Assembly: GCF_025847275.1 (NCBI RefSeq)
Contig: NZ_JAOZEV010000007.1
Coordinates: forward strand, 1 to 64,000
Length of the DNA: 64,000 nucleotides
Reading direction: 5' to 3'
Source of the DNA: Flavobacterium frigoritolerans
GTDB lineage: Bacteria; Bacteroidota; Bacteroidia; Flavobacteriales; Flavobacteriaceae
This document shows, piece after piece, positions 54,863-63,756 of this stretch. The notes beneath the pieces were generated by a model. That model was not told the origin of the DNA. It saw only the letters and a program-made list of their open reading frames with translations, and did no database searches. A program made the position numbers and the translations under genes. How positions within the stretch are numbered: position 1 is the stretch's first letter; every line of letters begins with the position of its first letter.

Positions 54863-55867
54863 TTAAAAAGTAGCTTTAACAAAATCGTCAGAAGGTTTTC
54901 TTCCGAATTGTTCAAAATATTTTGAAGTAAAGTAATTTATTTTAGCATAATTTACTTCTTGCGAAATCGCTGCCAATGAATCAAATTTTCCACTTTTAAG
55001 AAGTTCATTAGCAAGAATCATTTTTTCTCTTAAAAAAAAATTATTTGGAGTGCCTGTAAACATTTTTTTAAACAAAGACATGTATTTTGAAACTGACATT
55101 CCTGCCATATCTGCTAAAAAATCGATACCCGGAAATCCTTTATATAAGTTATCTAGCAAATATTCTTTTGTAGTATTTAAAACTTCAACTTCTCTTTCTG
55201 GTACACAATGAAGCATTGGTAAGGGATTTGAATAACGGTCGATAAATTTTGCTAATAACCTAAGCGCAACTCCTCTTAAATATATTTCGAAAGCAGGATC
55301 TAGAAAAGACTTATTTTTAATAGCATGCATAATAACCTTACTTTCACTATCGATATGGTCATAAAAGAAAAGCGTGTTTTTTCCACTTTTTATTTTACGT
55401 TTATTAGAATCTCTAATAGTTCCTTTTACAATCGAAAATTCCAATAAGTCCTTCGCAACCAATAATCGCATGGCAAAAACCCGCTCGCCAACAACGGGTT
55501 GAAAAATATTATCGATAGCATTATCAAATACTCCCAAACCTAAATTTGCTTTATACCCAATTTTATGCTCTATTTCTTCAACTTGAATAAGGTTCATCTC
55601 ATCACTAAAATCATAATGTATTATATATAAATCATCATCCGATTTAAGTCTTTTTATAAGAATGGGTTGTTTAAATATCAAATCCCAAATTATAACCGAA
55701 AGACCAGGCATTACCTCTGTATAATAAAATCCACCATCTGCCACTTTTTTAGGCATGAGCAGAAGTTTTTCAGCAATTAACTCTGCTCCTAGCTGCTCAA
55801 TAAGCTGTTTTGCAAGTTGTTTTTGCCATAACGATGTTAAACTATACGTGTGACTAATTTCGATCAT
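54863..55867 (-). CDS. AraC-family transcription regulator (second of pair)
   Basis: This 334-residue protein has a C-terminal AraC-type double HTH: GIDFLADMAGMSVSKYMSLFKKMFTGTPNNFF and AAISQEVNYAKINYFTSKYFEQFGRKPSDDF. The N-terminal ~220 residues are an unknown sensing domain. It is coupled to the paralogous gene upstream by a TAATG overlap. The pair resulted from tandem duplication and has diverged. Confidence 0.88.
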   Translation of the reverse strand: MIEISHTYSLTSLWQKQLAKQLIEQLGAELIAEKLLLMPKKVADGGFYYTEVMPGLSVIIWDLIFKQPILIKRLKSDDDLYIIHYDFSDEMNLIQVEEIEHKIGYKANLGLGVFDNAIDNIFQPVVGERVFAMRLLVAKDLLEFSIVKGTIRDSNKRKIKSGKNTLFFYDHIDSESKVIMHAIKNKSFLDPAFEIYLRGVALRLLAKFIDRYSNPLPMLHCVPEREVEVLNTTKEYLLDNLYKGFPGIDFLADMAGMSVSKYMSLFKKMFTGTPNNFFLREKMILANELLKSGKFDSLAAISQEVNYAKINYFTSKYFEQFGRKPSDDFVKATF

Positions 55868-56850
55868 TATTGCAGTTTTTTAATAAAATTCTTAGGTGTC
55901 ATTCCAAATAATTCTTTAAATTTTGCAGCAAAATAAGAACTATTGGCGAAATTTAGCTCTGTCGAAATTTGACTTATCGTCAATTGCTGTTCTTGTAAAA
56001 GTCGCTTAGATTCCAACAGTTTATTATTGAGAAAAAAAGCATTGGGTGTTGATCCTGTAATTTTTTTAAAAAGAATTTTATACTTTGATACAGACATATT
56101 AGATTGTTGTGCTAAAAAAATAATGCTCGGAAATGTGTCATTTAAATTTTCGATTAAATAAGCTTGTGATTGTATGATATTAGCCAAATCATTCTCATTA
56201 ACGGTATCGACCACAATTTCATCAAAAACCATTTTTTCAATATATTCCGCCAAAAGATTTTGTACTGTTCCTCTTAGATGCAGTTCAAAAGATGCTTCCT
56301 CTGGCTTATGAGCTCGTAAATTCATCAGAAGATTATAACTTTCATTACTCATTATTGTGAATTTTACTATCGTATTTAGCTCTGGATTAAACATGTCATC
56401 TGCATGATCTTTTATAAATGGATTCTTTTGAAGATAACCTTTTATCACTTCTTTTTTTATAAAAATACAAAGCGTAAACACTTTGCTTCCAGATTTAACA
56501 ATATAATCATGGCATAAACTACTATCTACAAAAGCTAAATTGTAATTCCATCTGCCAATGGAATTTGATAAATCATCTGATACAAAAATTGCTTCACCTT
56601 CGGTTAGGTTATAATAAATCCCTATAAAATCATCTGTTTTATTCTCTTGCCTAAAATGAATCTCTGTATTATATAAAACATCCAAATAAAGTACCGAAAT
56701 CCCGAAATCACAATTTAAAAAATACCTAACTCCAGTGTGAATATGATCGGGCACCAAAATAAAATTACCATCAACTTTTCCTTCAAGTTGCTTTGTCAAG
56801 GGGGCTACCCAGTCTAACTCTACTCCATAATGATGTGTGATTTTTTTCAT
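55867..56850 (-). CDS. AraC-family transcription regulator (first of pair)
   Basis: This paralogue (327 residues from the ATG at 56850; an earlier start at 56877 adds nine) has the same layout: N-terminal sensor half, C-terminal HTH (SIIFLAQQSNMSVSKYKILFKKITGSTPNAFF, ISQISTELNFANSSYFAAKFKELFGMTPKNF). The shared upstream element (57036-57111) lies about 190 bp upstream. Targets are not known. Confidence 0.88.
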   Translation of the reverse strand: MKKITHHYGVELDWVAPLTKQLEGKVDGNFILVPDHIHTGVRYFLNCDFGISVLYLDVLYNTEIHFRQENKTDDFIGIYYNLTEGEAIFVSDDLSNSIGRWNYNLAFVDSSLCHDYIVKSGSKVFTLCIFIKKEVIKGYLQKNPFIKDHADDMFNPELNTIVKFTIMSNESYNLLMNLRAHKPEEASFELHLRGTVQNLLAEYIEKMVFDEIVVDTVNENDLANIIQSQAYLIENLNDTFPSIIFLAQQSNMSVSKYKILFKKITGSTPNAFFLNNKLLESKRLLQEQQLTISQISTELNFANSSYFAAKFKELFGMTPKNFIKKLQ

Positions 56851-57035
56851 AAATAGTCTATTTAAACCTTTTTGCAAAACAAAGTTGGCTTTACATTATT
56901 ATAATTTCAAAAAAACCTCCACAATCAAACAGCAGGTCAATTGATTCTATTTATTGAATATCTATCCCTAAATTCCGATTAAACCAATACTGTTAACCAG
57001 TTAATTTCTTTTTATATTTCAAAAAAAAAACAGAG

Positions 57036-57111
57036 CACAAAATGAAACAATATTTTTAATTCAATACATTAAAAAAACACCAGATTAAGCCATTTTTAAA
57101 CATACAACGTA
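57036..57111 (-). promoter_or_regulatory. Shared upstream element, copy 2 (AraC pair)
   Basis: Partner of 54715-54790; both lie upstream of minus-strand genes in the same orientation. On the minus strand the core reads CTTAATCTG followed by a T run and AATGTATT. Confidence 0.55.
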
Positions 57112-57210
57112 AATATAAAAATTATTCACAGAAGTATTACAATAAAATCAATGCCGAAATCAATAATTTACAAAATAAAAACATCTATTTAAAACATTCT
57201 TTTCGACTAC

Positions 57211-57245
57211 AAAAAAAGCCTTAAACTACTATTGTTTAAGGCTTT
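57211..57245 (-). terminator. Terminator of the cysteine hydrolase gene
   Basis: A perfect 12-bp stem AAAGCCTTAAAC/GTTTAAGGCTTT with T run on the minus strand. Confidence 0.9.
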
Positions 57246-57283
57246 AATTAAATAAAAAAAAGACTGCACGTAAATTCATACTA

Positions 57284-57838
57284 TTACTTATCAAGATATT
57301 CTTGTGTGGTTAATACCGTTGCATATAAATTCCCTAAAGCTGTTAATCCTGCCAGAAAAGATTCATGAATCTGTTTTGCTGGAAGAGTTTTTCCATAAAG
57401 TTTACGATCTTCGGTAGCGCAAGCATCACCAATAACTGTTGTTGTATATCCTAAATCCATTGCCGCCCTTACCGTTGTTGCTACACATACATCGGTCATC
57501 ATTCCGCAAATAAGTAATTCGTTAATTCCTCTTTCAGTAAGATATTCCTGTAATACAGTATCACGAAAACTATTAGGGTAATGCTTTATAATTATTTTCT
57601 CTTCGCTAAGCGGTCTTACATCTTCGTGTATTTCTGCACCTTTTGTATTAGGTAAAAAGAAATCAGCACCTTCGTTGATAGCTAAATGCTGAATATGGAT
57701 AACGTCTATATTATTATCACGAGAGTGTTCCAGGATTTTTTTGGCATTAGCCGAAGCTATTTCTGGCTGATATAAAGTATGTGTTCCATTAGCAAAATAG
57801 TCATTTTGAATGTCGATAAGTACAAGTGCTTTTTTCAT
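57284..57838 (-). CDS. Isochorismatase-like cysteine hydrolase
   Basis: From the ATG at 57838 the protein has 184 residues (an upstream GTG start is less likely). It has the isochorismatase fold: ALVLIDIQNDYF with the catalytic Asp, INEGADFF, the IIKHYPNSFRDT lysine, and LLICGMMTDVCVATTVRAA with the nucleophile Cys. Family members hydrolyse nicotinamide-like or carbamoyl substrates. It starts about 90 bp after the Crp/Fnr gene, which likely controls it. Confidence 0.88.
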   Translation of the reverse strand: MKKALVLIDIQNDYFANGTHTLYQPEIASANAKKILEHSRDNNIDVIHIQHLAINEGADFFLPNTKGAEIHEDVRPLSEEKIIIKHYPNSFRDTVLQEYLTERGINELLICGMMTDVCVATTVRAAMDLGYTTTVIGDACATEDRKLYGKTLPAKQIHESFLAGLTALGNLYATVLTTQEYLDK

Positions 57839-57927
57839 AATTACTGTTTTTAAATTTATTAAGCAAAAGTAACTCACAGTAATCAGGAAAACTTTGAACT
57901 AGTTCAAAAAAGCACTTTAAAACATTA

Positions 57928-58506
57928 TTACCTTTTGTGTATTTTCTTTCTGATTTTACTCAAAAACTCATGTGAGATTCCTAGATATGCTGCTATTTGT
58001 TGCTGCGTAATACGTTGTTCTAATGACGGATATTTTTCTAAAAATTCTAGATATCGTTTATCTGCCGTTTGTCCATGCGAAGAAATAAGTCGGCGTTGAA
58101 AAGCCACCAATGTTTTCTGATTCATGATACGAAATAATTTCTCTACAATTGGTAGTTGGTCGTATAAACTGTCTTTATCTTGTTTTGAAATAATCAATAC
58201 CTCACAATCCTCTAAAGCTTCTATGTTAAAAATCGATGGAACCTGATTCATGAAACTATCAATATCAGTTGCCCACCAATCTTCGATAGCAAAGTATAAA
58301 ATTTGCTCACTACCCGATTCTCCTGTATAAAAAATTCGGAAACATCCTTTGGTAACAAAAGCTTCAAAAGTACATATTGCACCTTCTTTGAGTAAAAAAT
58401 CTTTCTTTTTTATTGAAATCGGATGGAAATAACCACAAAAATTTCCAAATTCTGCATCGGTTATTTCGATATGTCGTGCTATATTTTTACGTAATGATTC
58501 AAACAT
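57928..58506 (-). CDS. Crp/Fnr family transcription regulator
   Basis: This 192-residue protein has an N-terminal cyclic-nucleotide-binding-type domain (ISIKKKDFLLKEGAIC, GCFRIFYTGESGSEQILYF) and a C-terminal HTH (ITQQQIAAYLGISHEFLSKIRKKI). It lacks an Fnr Cys cluster, so it senses a small molecule or redox signal of unknown type. It is directly upstream of the cysteine hydrolase, and many such pairs are regulator-target pairs. Confidence 0.88.
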   Translation of the reverse strand: MFESLRKNIARHIEITDAEFGNFCGYFHPISIKKKDFLLKEGAICTFEAFVTKGCFRIFYTGESGSEQILYFAIEDWWATDIDSFMNQVPSIFNIEALEDCEVLIISKQDKDSLYDQLPIVEKLFRIMNQKTLVAFQRRLISSHGQTADKRYLEFLEKYPSLEQRITQQQIAAYLGISHEFLSKIRKKIHKR

Positions 58507-58685
58507 AATTTTAAAAGTATAAAAAATAAACGATTTTAGATTGAGTTCTGAAGATTAAAGGGATTTCCAATTATTATTTTTGTCACAAACGGAGATTCGT
58601 CGACTCTGCTCAATGACAATATTGAAAAAAAACTTTGCGAACCCTGCGCTATTTGCGATTAACAAGCTATCCTTTATAGCAATAA

Positions 58686-58718
58686 AAAAAGCGATTTCCA
58701 ATAATGAAAACCGCTTTT
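58686..58718 (-). terminator. Terminator of the peroxidase gene
   Basis: AAAAAGCG/CGCTTTTT-type stem with mismatches, T run on the minus strand after the GPx-type gene. Confidence 0.65.
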
Positions 58719-58738
58719 GATTTGATTTTTAACGCTTA

Positions 58739-59326
58739 TTAGCTTTTAATCCAATTGATAATTTCTGGATCTGTTGGTAACGTTTTAGGCGCAATTACTT
58801 TTACCAATTCTCCTTTTTCATTGATCAAATATTTCTGGAAGTTCCACTCTACTTCTGAGTCTTGTAATCCGTTTTTAGCTTTTTGAGTTAAGAACTTATA
58901 TACTTCGTTCATATCATCTCCTTTTACTGATATTTTGTCCATCATAGGAAAAGTTACACCATAGTTTTGTTGGCAAAAAGCTCCAATCTCTTCATTTGTT
59001 CCTGGTTCTTGTGATGCAAAATTATTTGCTGGAAACCCAACAATTACAAAACCTTTATCTTTATATTCTTTGTAAATTGCTTCTAAATCTTTGTACTGCG
59101 GTGTTAATCCACATTTTGAAGCTGTATTTACTATCATTATTTTTTTTCCTTTTAAAGAAGCGAAATCAAATGGATTTCCCGATAAATCTTCTACTTTAAA
59201 CTGATAAATAGTTTGTTTTTCCATGACGTTTTCGCTTTTGCTATTTTTATTTTTTTTAGTTTGTGCTTGATTCTGACAGCTAAATAAAAACATAACTCCA
59301 CAGAATAGAAACAATATTTTTTTCAT
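58739..59326 (-). CDS. Glutathione peroxidase-type peroxidase, exported
   Basis: This 195-residue protein has a lipoprotein-like signal (FLFSCQNQAQ, Cys about residue 17) and a GPx/thiol peroxidase domain: IMIVNTASKCGLTPQY (peroxidatic Cys), FPANNFASQEPGTNEEI (Gln region), EVEWNFQKYLIN (Trp-Asn). It is a Cys-type enzyme that probably uses thioredoxin, detoxifying peroxides in the envelope. It faces the ECF sigma gene across a 580-bp spacer. Confidence 0.9.
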   Translation of the reverse strand: MKKILFLFCGVMFLFSCQNQAQTKKNKNSKSENVMEKQTIYQFKVEDLSGNPFDFASLKGKKIMIVNTASKCGLTPQYKDLEAIYKEYKDKGFVIVGFPANNFASQEPGTNEEIGAFCQQNYGVTFPMMDKISVKGDDMNEVYKFLTQKAKNGLQDSEVEWNFQKYLINEKGELVKVIAPKTLPTDPEIINWIKS

Positions 59327-59905
59327 AATTATTTTTTTATAAAATTAATCAAAATTGATTTACCTGATTTCTTTCTTCACTTTATTTTATGATTGAACAA
59401 TTGTTAATTAATCAAAGAAGCCTAATGCTTTTAAACATTAGGCTTCTTCAATAAACAAATTAAATTATTCTCATTAAATTCTTCTTTTAAAAAAGAAACT
59501 TTAGCCGTATGCTACTTGTATTAAAATCATAAAATAGGAAAAGGTTTCCAAATTCGTTCCATCATTTTTTTTCTAGAATCGGGCTAAATATTATCCCCCA
59601 TATTTGCCTTAACTATTCCTAAATCGCATTAGAATGGAAACCTATCCCTTATTTAACCAATTATTCTAGTCTAAATTATCCCCCATTTAGACTATCATAA
59701 TTTATATATACGAGATTAGTTCATGCTTGGTTTTAAAAAATCAAAAAAAGTTAATATTTTATTTTTTATCACTTTTTAAAAGCATTATAGTTATAAATAA
59801 ATTACAATTTCTTTAAATTTTTGAATTATATTTATACCAGCTTTAACAATATTCATAGTTTTTAAACTAAAAAATACAAGTTTTTTCACCCTAAATCTAC
59901 AAAAT
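59327..59905. other. Hairpin-rich spacer between the peroxidase and ECF sigma genes
   Basis: A 580-bp gap between divergent genes. It contains a perfect 11-bp stem (GAAGCCTAATG/CATTAGGCTTC, 59417-59452) with no coding gene to terminate, and the structured segment 59543-59694. No open frame looks like a protein. Confidence 0.6.
59543..59694. promoter_or_regulatory. Structured element with two identical C-rich loops
   Basis: Two hairpins carry the same 8-nt loop TATCCCCC: 59582-59608 (stem AAATAT/ATATTT plus GGC/GCC around a bulge) and 59667-59694 (perfect 10-bp stem TAGTCTAAAT/ATTTAGACTA). A third, long-range stem pairs GGTTTCC + ATTC (59543-59556) with GAAT + GGAAACC (near 59632-59642), enclosing the first hairpin. 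It lies upstream of the ECF sigma gene; strand is undecided. Confidence 0.5.
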
Positions 59906-60436
59906 ATGAGTCAAGACGAATTATTGGTATTAATTTATAAGAAAGACGAAAAGGCTTTTACATATCTATATGATATGTATTCCAAAAGTTTATTTGCCGT
60001 TATCAATGTTCTTATAAAAAATAGAGAAGAAGCCGAAGATGTGCTTCAAGAAGTATTTGTAAAAATCTGGAAAAACATCGATTCCTACCATGAAAACAAA
60101 GGTCGTTTTTACACCTGGATCCTTAATATTGCCCGAAATACGTCTATTGACAAGCTTCGTTCTAAAAACTTTAATAACAGTCAAAAAAACCTTTCTTCAG
60201 ATAATTTCGTACATCTATTAGACGACAGTAATAAACTCGTCAATAAAATTGATACTATTGGAATTCAAGAGTTTGTAAAAAAACTAAAACCAAAATGTAT
60301 TGCAATAATTGATTTATTATTCTTTAAAGGATATACCCAACAAGAAGCTTCAGAAGAGTTGGCGATACCTTTGGGAACTATAAAAACACAAAACAGAAAC
60401 TGTATTAATGACTTACGAATTTATTTGAAATTATAA
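59906..60436 (+). CDS. ECF-type RNA polymerase sigma factor
   Basis: This 176-residue protein has sigma region 2 (AFTYLYDMYSKSLFAVINVLIKNREEAEDVLQEVFVKIWK) and region 4 (IIDLLFFKGYTQQEASEELAIPLGTIKTQNRNCINDLR). It is in a TAATG overlap with the anti-sigma gene, the usual arrangement. The signal is unknown, and the upstream structured element may regulate expression. Confidence 0.92.
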   Translation: MSQDELLVLIYKKDEKAFTYLYDMYSKSLFAVINVLIKNREEAEDVLQEVFVKIWKNIDSYHENKGRFYTWILNIARNTSIDKLRSKNFNNSQKNLSSDNFVHLLDDSNKLVNKIDTIGIQEFVKKLKPKCIAIIDLLFFKGYTQQEASEELAIPLGTIKTQNRNCINDLRIYLKL

Positions 60437-61224
60437 TGGAAACAAAAGAATATATAGAATCAGGTATTTTAGAGCTTTATGTTTATGGATTACTTACCGA
60501 ATCTGAAAGCATGGAAGTAGCTGCTATGGCCAAAAAACATGTAGAAATTAACGATGAGATTATAGCCATCGAAAAAGCAATTGTAGCGCTATCTTCTAGC
60601 TTTTCTCCTTTTCATTCGGTAGCTAATTTTGAAAAAATAAAAGCGAAACTAGAACTTAAACACGGCAAAGTTGTCGATATGAAACCTGCTACAAGCTGGT
60701 CGCAATACCTAGGCTGGGCTGCTGCTGTACTCTTCTTATTAGGTTTTGCTTACCAATATGTGCAACTTACTCAAACTAAAGAAGCAATAGCAATTGTTGG
60801 AGGCGAAAAAGACAAATTAAAAAATGATTATGCACTTTTAGACCAAGAAAATAAAGTTACTGAGCAAAGTTTAGCCATTGTAAGGGATATAAAAAACACT
60901 GGAGTTACACTAGGCGGACAAGCTGTGGCACCACAATCTTTTGCCAAAGCATATTGGAACAAAGACACCAAAGTAACCTATATTGATGCTGCTGGATTAC
61001 CAAAACCTCCAAAAGGCAAAGTATATCAGGTTTGGGCTTTAAAACTAAGTCCTGTACTTACTCCTACAAGCATTGGTTTGTTAACTGACTTTGACGCTAA
61101 TAATCAAAAAATATTCAAGGTAGAAAATACGGGTTATGCCGAAGCTTTTGGAATCACGCTTGAGCCTGAAGGCGGAAGTCCAAGTCCTACAATGGATCAA
61201 TTGTACACTTTAGGAAAAGTCTAA
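60436..61224 (+). CDS. Membrane anti-sigma factor (RskA-like)
   Basis: This 262-residue protein has an N-terminal cytoplasmic anti-sigma part (MEVAAMAKKHVEINDEIIAIEKAI), one transmembrane helix (LGWAAAVLFLLGFAYQYV, ~residues 93-110), a coiled-coil stretch and a periplasmic RskA-type domain (AYWNKDTKVTYIDAAGLPKPPKGKVYQVWAL). It holds the sigma factor inactive at the membrane until a signal releases it. Confidence 0.9.
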   Translation: METKEYIESGILELYVYGLLTESESMEVAAMAKKHVEINDEIIAIEKAIVALSSSFSPFHSVANFEKIKAKLELKHGKVVDMKPATSWSQYLGWAAAVLFLLGFAYQYVQLTQTKEAIAIVGGEKDKLKNDYALLDQENKVTEQSLAIVRDIKNTGVTLGGQAVAPQSFAKAYWNKDTKVTYIDAAGLPKPPKGKVYQVWALKLSPVLTPTSIGLLTDFDANNQKIFKVENTGYAEAFGITLEPEGGSPSPTMDQLYTLGKV

Positions 61225-61248
61225 AATTCAACTTATTACAAATTTAAA

Positions 61249-61287
61249 AACGCATATTAAAACAACTTAATATGCGTTTTTTTATTA
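61249..61287 (+). terminator. Terminator after the sigma/anti-sigma operon
   Basis: ACGCATATTAA/TTAATATGCGT, a perfect 11-bp stem, with a T run on the plus strand. Confidence 0.9.
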
Positions 61288-61329
61288 TTTTTAAAATCGA
61301 AACTAACCAATACTAAACCTATTTAATTT

Positions 61330-61719
61330 ATGAACAGTACTTTAATTTTAAGAGTTGCAGTTGCTATAATCTTACTTACACATAGCGTTTTCGGAATATT
61401 CGACAATGGTATTAATGATTTTGGAAATCTTTATTTAAACCAAATTGGGTTTGCTCCTTTTGGCGTATTCCTCGCTTGGTCTATAAAATTATCGCACATT
61501 GTAGCTGCTGTACTTTTGCTTATCAATAAATATATCAACTTTGCAGCAATCGTTACTATTTTAGTACTTATTATGGGGATTATTTTAGTACATTTTAAAG
61601 AAGGTTGGTTTGTTGTAGGCGGTGGAAGAAACGGAATGGAATATAACTTTTTACTGATTTGCGTTTTATTGGCAATTATGTTTCCAAAAGGTTTTTTTGG
61701 AGGTTCTGAGGTTTCTTAG
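61330..61719 (+). CDS. DoxX-like small membrane protein
   Basis: This 129-residue protein has four transmembrane helices: residues ~5-25, 40-60, 70-88 and 105-120. LRVAVAIILLTHSVFGI and AWSIKLSHIVAAVLLLI resemble DoxX family proteins. The function is not certain; relatives are linked to redox or quinone metabolism. It has a hairpin terminator at 61828-61870. Confidence 0.75.
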   Translation: MNSTLILRVAVAIILLTHSVFGIFDNGINDFGNLYLNQIGFAPFGVFLAWSIKLSHIVAAVLLLINKYINFAAIVTILVLIMGIILVHFKEGWFVVGGGRNGMEYNFLLICVLLAIMFPKGFFGGSEVS

Positions 61720-61827
61720 TTTGTGTATAAATCTTTATGAGTGTGCTTTGTGAACTTTGCGTTCTTTGCATTGTTTAGTCACAGCATCTCTCAATTTTGT
61801 CAACCCAGACGGAGGAAGGGTCTCATT

Positions 61828-61870
61828 AAGTAGCTCGATATAGCTTATAGAGCTACTTGCTCTTTTTTTG
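61828..61870 (+). terminator. Terminator after the DoxX-like gene
   Basis: AAGTAGCTC/GAGCTACTT stem then a T run. A second inverted repeat (AAGGTTCAAAAGGTT with AACCTTTGAACCTT) lies at 61916-61966. Confidence 0.7.
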
Positions 61871-61999
61871 CACGCGGATTAAACGGATTTTTATTTATTG
61901 TTTTTAAAAGATTATAAGGTTCAAAAGGTTACAGCATATACACAAACTAAGCAACCTTTGAACCTTTGCAACTCAGAACCATAGTACTTTAAAAAAAAA

Positions 62000-62653
62000 T
62001 TAATCCAAATCTGAAAAACCAAAATCTTCTTCCATCTCTAAAAAGTCTTCTTTGGTTTGAGTAGAAACAAATAAGGGATAATCTTCTGATAAATCTCCAT
62101 TATCATCTGTATAATACCAAATTAGCTTCCTGTCATTTTCATAAATGATCCAGTTATTATGGTCTACAACTTTTTGCCAATTATTAGTGGTAATCTCTTC
62201 TATAAATTCTGGTAATTCATCCTGACCCATATCGTAAATTGCCCCAGAAAACGGATACCCTCCTTCTGCACATTGTCCGTACATTATCATTTGTAAAAAG
62301 TCTGAAAGTAAAATTTCTTCTGGATACCATACTGCTTTGTCTATATTTTGAACTTGATAGACTTGAAGATTATTTTCTTTGCTTTCTTTGTCAACTCCCC
62401 AATAACAAACCTTTTGGTTCTCTTCTAGAAAAACTAATTTTCCATCTTCATAAAACAAATCTTCGGGTTTTAGGAATCGCTGAAATGAAGACATAAAAAC
62501 ATCTAATTTACCTACTGTAATATAAAATTCTTTCAATATTGCTGGTATAGTATGCCCTAGCCTAGCTTCTGCATTTTCAATTATTTTTACATCAAATCCG
62601 TCATTATTTGTTAATGAACGTCCTAATAGTTTTTCAGCAACTTGTTTTATCAT
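62000..62653 (-). CDS. SUKH (SMI1/KNR4) family protein, possible immunity protein
   Basis: This 217-residue protein matches the SMI1/KNR4 group: AEARLGHTIPAILKEFYITVGKLDVF near the N-terminus, then LVFLEENQKVCYWGVDK and the WYPEEILLSDFLQ block. SUKH proteins are common immunity partners of polymorphic toxins. No toxin gene is adjacent here, so a lone immunity gene or a housekeeping role are both possible. Confidence 0.8.
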   Translation of the reverse strand: MIKQVAEKLLGRSLTNNDGFDVKIIENAEARLGHTIPAILKEFYITVGKLDVFMSSFQRFLKPEDLFYEDGKLVFLEENQKVCYWGVDKESKENNLQVYQVQNIDKAVWYPEEILLSDFLQMIMYGQCAEGGYPFSGAIYDMGQDELPEFIEEITTNNWQKVVDHNNWIIYENDRKLIWYYTDDNGDLSEDYPLFVSTQTKEDFLEMEEDFGFSDLD

Positions 62654-62883
62654 ATTTTTTAATTAGTTATTGCTACGCTAAATTTAATTTATAAGCACAC
62701 TTTTTTAATCGGTACACAAAAATACTTAATTCATAATTTATTTCTTGCCCTAAATAACTACTATTATCGGCTAAAAGCGATCTAAAGAATACTATTTATT
62801 GTAATACCTTTTTAAGTCTATACACATCAATACAAACCAATTATAATAAATTTATCTTAATTTTCTTTTGTCACATGAATCTA

Positions 62884-62901
62884 TATCGTAATATTGCAAT
62901 A
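62884..62901. promoter_or_regulatory. ArsR operator candidate
   Basis: TATCGTAATATTGCAATA is an imperfect palindrome (7 of 9 pairs), 13 bases before the arsR start. The position and form fit an ArsR-type operator overlapping the promoter. Confidence 0.55.
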
Positions 62902-62913
62902 TAAAAATATAAC

Positions 62914-63247
62914 AATGGGAGCAACTAAATCTGATTTCTTTACAGACAATCAAAATGAACTGGCTATTCTGACAAAGGCATTAGGACATCCTGCAAGAAT
63001 TGCTATTATAGAATACTTACTAAAGGTAAATGCATGCATTTGTGGTGATATTGTAAACGAATTACCTCTTTCTCAGCCAACAGTTTCTCAGCACCTTAAA
63101 GAGCTTAAAAATGCGGGATTGATAAAAGGAAGTATCGAAGGAAATGCAATTTGCTATTGTATTAATGAATCTGGCTTTGAAAAAATTAAAGTTTTTTTCC
63201 AACATATTGAAACGCATTTGGAGAAAAGAAATAATGAATGTTGCTAA
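62914..63247 (+). CDS. arsR: ArsR-family metalloregulator
   Basis: The winged-helix repressor (110-117 residues depending on start; the ATG at 62914 begins MGATKSDFF, an earlier in-frame ATA at 62894 is unlikely). It has LTKALGHPARIAIIEYLL, the CICGDIVNELPLSQPTVSQHLKEL recognition helix with two candidate metal Cys, the CYCIN motif and a C-terminal CC. It should release the operator when arsenite or antimonite binds. It heads an operon with two further genes. Confidence 0.88.
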
Positions 63248-63266
63248 CTATTAAAAAATAAAAACT

Positions 63267-63737
63267 ATGAAACTTTCAGAAATTAAAAACATATTAAAAA
63301 CAGTTGAAGCAATTAATTTTCAGCTTCCAAATGGGACTTTTGTACCCGAATATTTTCACGTAACCGAAGTTGGCTTAATAACCAAAAACTTTATCGATTG
63401 TGGCGGGACGGTTCGCAAGGAAACAGTTGTCAATTTTCAGCTTTGGGATGCTAATGATTACGAACACAGATTAAAACCTCAAAAACTAGTTCATATCATC
63501 GAGCTTTCGGAAAAGGTTTTAGGCATCGAAGATTTTGAAATTGAAGTTGAATACCAAGATACTACTATCGGCAAATACGATTTAGACTTTAACGGTAAAG
63601 ATTTTGTTTTACTAAATAAACAAACGGCTTGCCTTGCTATGGATCAATGCGGAATTCCATCTGAAAAACAAAAAGTAAATCTTTCGGATATATCAAATCA
63701 ATCCAACTCTTGTACTCCAGGCGGAAGCTGTTGCTAA
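63267..63737 (+). CDS. DUF6428-type protein of ars operons
   Basis: This 156-residue protein begins MKLSEIKNILKTVEAINFQLPNG and ends in a Cys-rich tail (CTPGGSCC). I recall this type as a partner in Bacteroidota ars operons. The tail could bind metalloids. It follows arsR after 19 bp and precedes the phosphatase-like arsC gene. Confidence 0.75.
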   Translation: MKLSEIKNILKTVEAINFQLPNGTFVPEYFHVTEVGLITKNFIDCGGTVRKETVVNFQLWDANDYEHRLKPQKLVHIIELSEKVLGIEDFEIEVEYQDTTIGKYDLDFNGKDFVLLNKQTACLAMDQCGIPSEKQKVNLSDISNQSNSCTPGGSCC

Positions 63738-63756
63738 TTTTTAAAATATCTTAAAT

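Larger units (their letters stand above)
56851..57283. other. 433-bp gap upstream of the AraC pair
   Basis: AT-rich; it holds the shared element (57036-57111) and a terminator (57211-57245) of the cysteine hydrolase. No gene seen. Confidence 0.6.
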
